Origin: SYAN01 sp049459795
Lineage (GTDB): Bacteria > Actinomycetota > Actinomycetes > Nanopelagicales > Nanopelagicaceae
DNA length: 64,000 bases
Direction: 5' to 3'
Assembly (NCBI GenBank): GCA_049459795.1
Contig: JBMUDS010000002.1
Location: forward strand, 33,571-97,570
In this document: one piece after another, positions 60,323-64,000 of the stretch
Layout of the letters: each line of letters begins with the position of its first letter
How positions within the stretch are numbered: the stretch's first letter is position 1
Notes under the pieces: generated by a model
What the model was told of the DNA's origin: nothing
The model's input: only the letters and a program-made list of their open reading frames with translations
Database searches by the model: none
Position numbers and translations under genes: made by a program

Positions 60323-61014
60323 TGCTTTGCCCCCTTGATCTCAAGTTTTGGCGCGATGGCTCGCCAGCCGAAGACAAGGTCACTTCGAGAAGCCATCACC
60401 GCAGAGATCGTCAGCGCAGTGATGAGACCTTCACCGATACCGATCAAGAGGTGAGTAGAGAACATCGCAGCAAAGACAGTGGAGACTGGAATGGTTGATT
60501 CTGCGCCGATTGCGTATTGGATGACGAAACCTGTCGCAGCAAGTGGGACTTGGACGAAAGCTGCGATGAATCCTGCAATGGGAAGCGAACTCTTCTTCTT
60601 CGGCAAGACCTTTCGCACGGTAACGAAGACGATATATCCGCCCCAGACACCGATGAGCGAGAGGTTGAAGACGTTAAGGCCCGATGCGATGAGGCCGCCG
60701 TCGGCGAAGAGGAGTGCTTGAAGTAGGAGGACGATCGTTATCGCCAAAGTCGCTGCGTAGGGTCCGATGAGGATCGCCGCGAGCGCGCCACCGAGTAAGT
60801 GGCCGCTGGTTCCGGCGGCGACAGGAAAGTTGACCATCTGGGCCGCGAAGATGAAGACAGTGGTCAGGCCAGCCAATGGAGCCGTCTTGTCATCAAGTTC
60901 TCTCGTCGCACCTTTGAGAGCGAGACCCACACCGATTGCAGCTAGAGCCATGAAGACCAACGAGGTCGGTACGTTGATGAAGCCATCAGGGATGTGGAGT
61001 AAGGATGCGAACAT
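60319..61014 (-). CDS. cbiM: Metal-binding ECF transporter subunit CbiM/NikM
   Basis: Substrate-specific S component for Co2+ or Ni2+. 231 residues, about seven helices; HIPDGFINVP near the N-terminus and AGTSGHLLGGALAAILIGP carry metal-ligand His residues. In studied homologues the metal is held by the N-terminal amine and His2; here five residues (FASLL) stand between Met1 and that His, which is odd. The ATG at 61014 has TACACT 6 bases upstream, and a Nur-like box lies just behind it. First gene of cbiMNQO. Confidence 0.93.
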   Translation of the reverse strand: MFASLLHIPDGFINVPTSLVFMALAAIGVGLALKGATRELDDKTAPLAGLTTVFIFAAQMVNFPVAAGTSGHLLGGALAAILIGPYAATLAITIVLLLQALLFADGGLIASGLNVFNLSLIGVWGGYIVFVTVRKVLPKKKSSLPIAGFIAAFVQVPLAATGFVIQYAIGAESTIPVSTVFAAMFSTHLLIGIGEGLITALTISAVMASRSDLVFGWRAIAPKLEIKGAKQ

Positions 61015-61020
61015 AGGTCA

Positions 61021-61026
61021 AGTGTA
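61021..61026 (-). promoter_or_regulatory. -10 box of cbiMNQO (leaderless)
   Basis: TACACT on the minus strand, 6 bases before the ATG at 61014 and directly against the palindrome at 61027-61043, which fills the whole 17-bp spacer to the -35 position. Confidence 0.6.
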
Positions 61027-61043
61027 ATGCAAATCATTTGCAT
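61027..61043. promoter_or_regulatory. Nur-like (Fur-family) operator of cbiMNQO
   Basis: Perfect 17-bp palindrome ATGCAAAT-C-ATTTGCAT. It fits the Streptomyces Nur box as I remember it, TTGCAA-N5-TTGCAA, at all core bases (TGCAA-N5-TTGCA). Bound nickel-Nur would block the promoter. Confidence 0.8.
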
Positions 61044-61081
61044 CTGCGAGTAAGAAGCAAGGATTACGCCTGAGAGTGCCC

Positions 61082-61087
61082 TAGGTT
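61082..61087 (+). promoter_or_regulatory. Candidate -10 box of the EamA gene at 61095 (leaderless)
   Basis: TAGGTT, 7 bases before the ATG at 61095. Confidence 0.45.
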
Positions 61088-61094
61088 CTTCCTC

Positions 61095-62024
61095 ATGCCG
61101 GCTCCGTCTCGCGCTCGTGTTTGGGGTGCGCTCTGGGTGGTCTACATCGTGTGGGGCTCTACCTACCTAGGAATCGAATACGCGATTCGCTCGATGCCAC
61201 CACTTCTTGCGATGGGGACACGCTTCCTTGCGGCCGGAGCGATCATGCTCATTGCGCTCGCAATCCATCACGGACCGAGATTCCTTCATGTGCCACGGCG
61301 ACAGATTCTCTTCCTCGCGATTCTAGGAGCACTTCTATTGGGACTTGGGCTCGGCATGGTGAGCATGGCTCAATACAACGATGTGCCTACTGGCATGGTC
61401 GCGCTCTTGATCGCAGCTCTGCCTCTTTGGATCGCGATCTTCAAGGTGATCGATGGTGCGAAGTCATCTGCTTTGAGCTGGGTGGGAATCCTGATCGGTT
61501 TCGTTGGCGTGGGAATCTTGCTCCAGCCCGAACTCAGCAAACCTGACAATGGGTCGCACATCTTTTGGATGGGCATGGTGATCTTCGGAAATCTTGGTTG
61601 GGCTTTCGGGACTTACATCGCTCCTAGGCTCGATATCCCCAAGAGCGTTCTACTTGTCACCGGTTACCAGATGTTTCTTGGTGGAATTTCCATGTCACTG
61701 GTTGGACTTCTCGTCGGTGAGGATCTCGGCGATTTCCTTGATGCGACTGCTCTTTCATGGGGCGGTTGGATCTTCTTGGTCTTGATCGGATCGATCGCGA
61801 CCTACACCGCATATCTATGGCTGGTGCAGAACGCGCCAGTGGGGTTGATAGCAACGTATGCGTATGTGAATCCAGTCGTTGCGATCATCTTGGGAACGAT
61901 CTTCCTTGATGAAGTCCTTTCGATCACGCTCTTCTTCGGAGCGATCGTGGTTATCTCTGGCGTAGCGTTGGTTGTCTGGGTCGAGTCTCGAGCAAGTCGA
62001 GAACCATCTCTCCCCACCGCTTGA
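61095..62024 (+). CDS. EamA/DMT-superfamily transporter
   Basis: 309 residues, about ten membrane helices, two EamA repeats. VYIVWGSTYLGIEYAI in helix 1 and RFLAAGAIM in helix 2 are typical of the YedA/RhaT-like branch. Efflux of amino acids or other metabolites is usual for the group, substrate unknown. It differs clearly from the EamA protein at 42231. The 3' end overlaps the convergent amidotransferase gene by 74 bases. Confidence 0.9.
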   Translation: MPAPSRARVWGALWVVYIVWGSTYLGIEYAIRSMPPLLAMGTRFLAAGAIMLIALAIHHGPRFLHVPRRQILFLAILGALLLGLGLGMVSMAQYNDVPTGMVALLIAALPLWIAIFKVIDGAKSSALSWVGILIGFVGVGILLQPELSKPDNGSHIFWMGMVIFGNLGWAFGTYIAPRLDIPKSVLLVTGYQMFLGGISMSLVGLLVGEDLGDFLDATALSWGGWIFLVLIGSIATYTAYLWLVQNAPVGLIATYAYVNPVVAIILGTIFLDEVLSITLFFGAIVVISGVALVVWVESRASREPSLPTA

Positions 62025-62742
62025 TCGCTGGTTTCCAAATCTCTTCCAATCGATTCATATGCGCTGCGACTTCGTCAGCGATACCTTGTCGTCGATCCGA
62101 TCTTTGGTAGGCCTCATCCGCCTTTTTCTCCCACATGCCAACGATGGTGGGATCCGCTTCGGGATGGAATTGAAGACCGTAGTGAATCTCTCCGACCCGA
62201 TAGATCTGATTCTGGCAATTTCCAGAAGAAGCGATTGACATCGAATCCTTTGGAAGTTCAGTCACCATGTCTTGATGCCATTGGATGCTTGGCACGGCAC
62301 CAGAACCGGCAAGCGCGCCGAAAATCGGATCATCTTCTGCAGAGATGGAGATGTCATGGATACCGATTTCCGGCTGCGCCGCTTTGCCGAGTGTTCCGTC
62401 GAGACTTACGCCAAGTAGTTGCGCGCCAAGGCAAATGCCGAGCACCGGCACCCCTTCTGTCACAGCGTCCTTAAGGAGCGCACGTTCACGTGGCAACCAT
62501 GGAGCGCGTTCATCATCAAGGGCACCGATTGAACCACCGAGCGGAATGATCGCCGCTATTCGCGATGGTGCGATCAACTCATCCAGGTCTTCAATCGTCT
62601 CAGGGAGAGGTTGCATCGTGTATGCATGGATTGTCCGTATCTCAAAACCAAGCTCAGTGAGCCACTTACCAACGAGATTCACAGGTCCCGCTGCACCGTT
62701 CTGTATGGCTACGATCACGGGAAGGGCATGAGTCGAGGTCAC
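61951..62742 (-). CDS. Class I glutamine amidotransferase-like protein
   Basis: 263 residues. The type 1 GATase triad is complete: Cys104 in LGICLGAQLL, His193 and Glu195 in LQFHPEAD. There is no synthetase domain, so it is of the GuaA-like stand-alone or gamma-glutamyl hydrolase-like kind; what accepts the ammonia is unknown. A C-terminal extension of about 50 residues follows the fold. GTG start with TAGACT 6 bases upstream. Confidence 0.87.
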   Translation of the reverse strand: MTSTHALPVIVAIQNGAAGPVNLVGKWLTELGFEIRTIHAYTMQPLPETIEDLDELIAPSRIAAIIPLGGSIGALDDERAPWLPRERALLKDAVTEGVPVLGICLGAQLLGVSLDGTLGKAAQPEIGIHDISISAEDDPIFGALAGSGAVPSIQWHQDMVTELPKDSMSIASSGNCQNQIYRVGEIHYGLQFHPEADPTIVGMWEKKADEAYQRSDRRQGIADEVAAHMNRLEEIWKPAIKRWGEMVLDLLETRPRQPTLRQR

Positions 62743-62748
62743 TCGATG

Positions 62749-62754
62749 AGTCTA
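62749..62754 (-). promoter_or_regulatory. Candidate -10 box of the amidotransferase gene (leaderless)
   Basis: TAGACT on the minus strand, 6 bases before the GTG at 62742. Confidence 0.45.
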
Positions 62755-62770
62755 AACGAGATGCATTATG

Positions 62771-62776
62771 TACATT
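62771..62776 (+). promoter_or_regulatory. Candidate -10 box of nhaA (leaderless)
   Basis: TACATT, 6 bases before the ATG at 62783. Confidence 0.45.
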
Positions 62777-62782
62777 TGCGCG

Positions 62783-64000
62783 ATGAACACGCCAAGTGAA
62801 CGCCATGACGCTTTCGAGCCTATCGATACCCCACAAGAGCGACGTTGGTTACTACGCGTCCTTCGCGATGAGACAGCAGGTGGCGCGCTCCTCTTGATTG
62901 CCGGTCTGGTTGCATTCTTCATCGCCAATTCGGGTCTAGGTGATTGGTATCAGGAATTTAGGAATACGAAGATCGGATTCGACGCAATCGGGCTAAATCT
63001 GACCATCGCCCATTGGGCAGCAGATGCCTTCTTAGCGATCTTCTTCTTCGTTGCTGGCTTGGAACTCAAACATGAGTTCACCCATGGATCCCTCGCCCAA
63101 CGTAGACAAGCAGTGGTCCCTATCGTCGCGGCCATCGCAGGAATGGTGACTCCAGCGCTCTTCTATGTGGCACTCGCTCGTGGCGAGAATGGTGCACTCG
63201 ATGGGTGGGCCATCCCGGTGGCTACAGATATCGCTTTCGCACTTGCGGTCTTGGCAGTCGCCGGCAGAGGGTTACCTTTGGAATTGAGAGCCTTCCTGTT
63301 AGCCCTTGCAGTCGTCGATGATCTGGGTGCAATCACCATCATCGCAATCTTCTATTCCGACAAGACCGACATAACATTCCTTGGCCTCACGATTCTTCTT
63401 CTTGCCTTGTTCGCCCTCATGCAAAGGCGCAATCTCACACGTTGGTATTTGATGGTGCCTTTCGCGTTGGTGATCTGGTGGAGTACGTATCAATCCGGTG
63501 TCCATGCGACGGTAGCCGGTGTCGCTATCGCCCTACTCACCAAGCTTGACGGAAAAGATGGCAAAGAATCACCGGCCACGATCGCTGAGGAGAAGGTTCG
63601 CCCCATATCAGTGGGAATTGCGGTACCACTCTTCGCTTTCACCGCCGCCGGTGTCGATCTCCGTGCACTCGGCGCTGAGACGATCGTAGAGCCGATCTCA
63701 GTGGCAGTCATCGCCGGACTCGTCCTAGGGAAACCTATCGGAGTACTCGTTGCCACCTATCTCCTCACAAAGTTCACTTCAGCCAAACTCAATGAGAACC
63801 TCAGGTGGGGAGACCTCATCAGCGTTGGACTATTGGCAGGGATCGGATTCACCGTCTCACTTCTGATTGCCGAACTCTCCTTCGATGATGGCAGTACGGC
63901 ACTTGCTGCCGGAAAGATCGGCATCTTGGTCGGAAGCCTTATCTCTGCACTCTTGGCGATCGCATTCTTGAAATTCTCCAAACGCAATCGATTCTCTGTA
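62783..64000 (+). CDS. nhaA: Na+/H+ antiporter NhaA, 3' partial
   Basis: Exchanges sodium for protons across the membrane. The frame is open from ATG 62783 to the window end, 406 codons with no stop, so the C-terminus is missing or nearly so. Helices and motifs match NhaA: DETAGGALLLIAGLVAFFIAN near residue 27, FFFVAGLELKHEF, PVATDIAFALAVLA (Asp of helix IV) and LAVVDDLGAITIIAIFY (the paired Asp of helix V). Starts MNTPSERHDAFEP. Confidence 0.93.
   Translation, partial: MNTPSERHDAFEPIDTPQERRWLLRVLRDETAGGALLLIAGLVAFFIANSGLGDWYQEFRNTKIGFDAIGLNLTIAHWAADAFLAIFFFVAGLELKHEFTHGSLAQRRQAVVPIVAAIAGMVTPALFYVALARGENGALDGWAIPVATDIAFALAVLAVAGRGLPLELRAFLLALAVVDDLGAITIIAIFYSDKTDITFLGLTILLLALFALMQRRNLTRWYLMVPFALVIWWSTYQSGVHATVAGVAIALLTKLDGKDGKESPATIAEEKVRPISVGIAVPLFAFTAAGVDLRALGAETIVEPISVAVIAGLVLGKPIGVLVATYLLTKFTSAKLNENLRWGDLISVGLLAGIGFTVSLLIAELSFDDGSTALAAGKIGILVGSLISALLAIAFLKFSKRNRFSV

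Noticed and set aside
61015..61094. Cobalamin riboswitch upstream of cbiMNQO
   Set aside because: Only 80 bases separate the divergent genes, both look leaderless, and no B12-box is visible.

Overview
The window is a gene-dense stretch of a chromosome from an actinobacterium (class Actinomycetia), most likely a small-genome, streamlined lineage of the Nanopelagicales or 'acI' kind; the order-level call is inference. The evidence is a set of families found almost only in Actinobacteria (DUF3000, DUF3093, DUF3159, DUF4193, a SepIVA-like septal protein, a HU with a Lys/Ala histone-like tail, a PimB'-type mannosyltransferase, inositol-1-phosphate synthase with a PadR neighbour) and gene order that follows the Mycobacterium tuberculosis backbone blocks I recall as Rv2993c-Rv2906c, Rv2699c-Rv2680, Rv2190c-Rv2182c and Rv0047c-Rv0046c, with many intervening genes missing. 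I see no insertion sequence, prophage, CRISPR array or rRNA operon.

Layout. 1-5245: end of a FAH-family gene, gltX, tRNA-Gln, tRNA-Glu, and the divergent ndgR / leuCD leucine genes around a strong palindromic operator. 5258-10312: HU, lipid and wall precursor genes (plsC, gpsA, ddl), a stand-alone Lrp effector domain, thiL, rpmB. 10453-21260: recG-rsmD-coaD-sepIVA-DUF177-rpmF-rnc-mutM-smc-ftsY, a repair, ribosome and chromosome segregation block. 21434-26890: amt-glnK nitrogen uptake, ffh, rpsP-khpA-rimM-trmD (glnD and rplS are not at their usual places). 26990-42171: DUF4193, DUF3093, thioesterase, dut, DUF3159, two TrkA subunits, TRAM methyltransferase, aconitase, dxs, fadBA, RNase D, DUF3000. 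42231-53181: EamA transporter, RibD-C reductase, NlpC/P60 hydrolase, PimB'-like mannosyltransferase, a two-component pair, FadD15-like ligase, SRPBCC protein, ROK kinase, Gfo/Idh/MocA oxidoreductase, PlsC, Cas4/RecB-like nuclease. 53330-64000: uracil permease, padR-ino1, a truncated LuxR gene, enoyl-CoA hydratase, SDR, a CbiMNQO-type metal ECF transporter under a Nur-like operator, EamA, a glutamine amidotransferase, and the start of nhaA running off the end.

Functionally the window combines translation and co-translational targeting (gltX, rpmB, rpmF, rpsP, rimM, trmD, ftsY, ffh), chromosome maintenance (smc, HU, recG, mutM, rnc), phospholipid and PI-mannoside synthesis (plsC, gpsA, ino1, pimB', fadD), beta-oxidation (fadBA, fadD, ech) and small-molecule transport. 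Three regulators or regulons have a near-perfect palindrome at the right promoter: NdgR (3155-3187), PadR (54822-54852) and Nur (61027-61043). The most pervasive signal is leaderless transcription: 27 genes carry a TANNNT -10 box close upstream of the start codon, 6 or 7 bases away in 25 of them, with no Shine-Dalgarno sequence. Compactness also shows in four convergent gene pairs whose coding ends overlap by 50-74 bases. I did not find a clear new multi-gene system; the oddities most worth checking are the missing start codon of cbiQ, the sensorless degenerate histidine kinase behind fadD, the truncated LuxR gene with an intact promoter, and the orphan Cas4-like nuclease.
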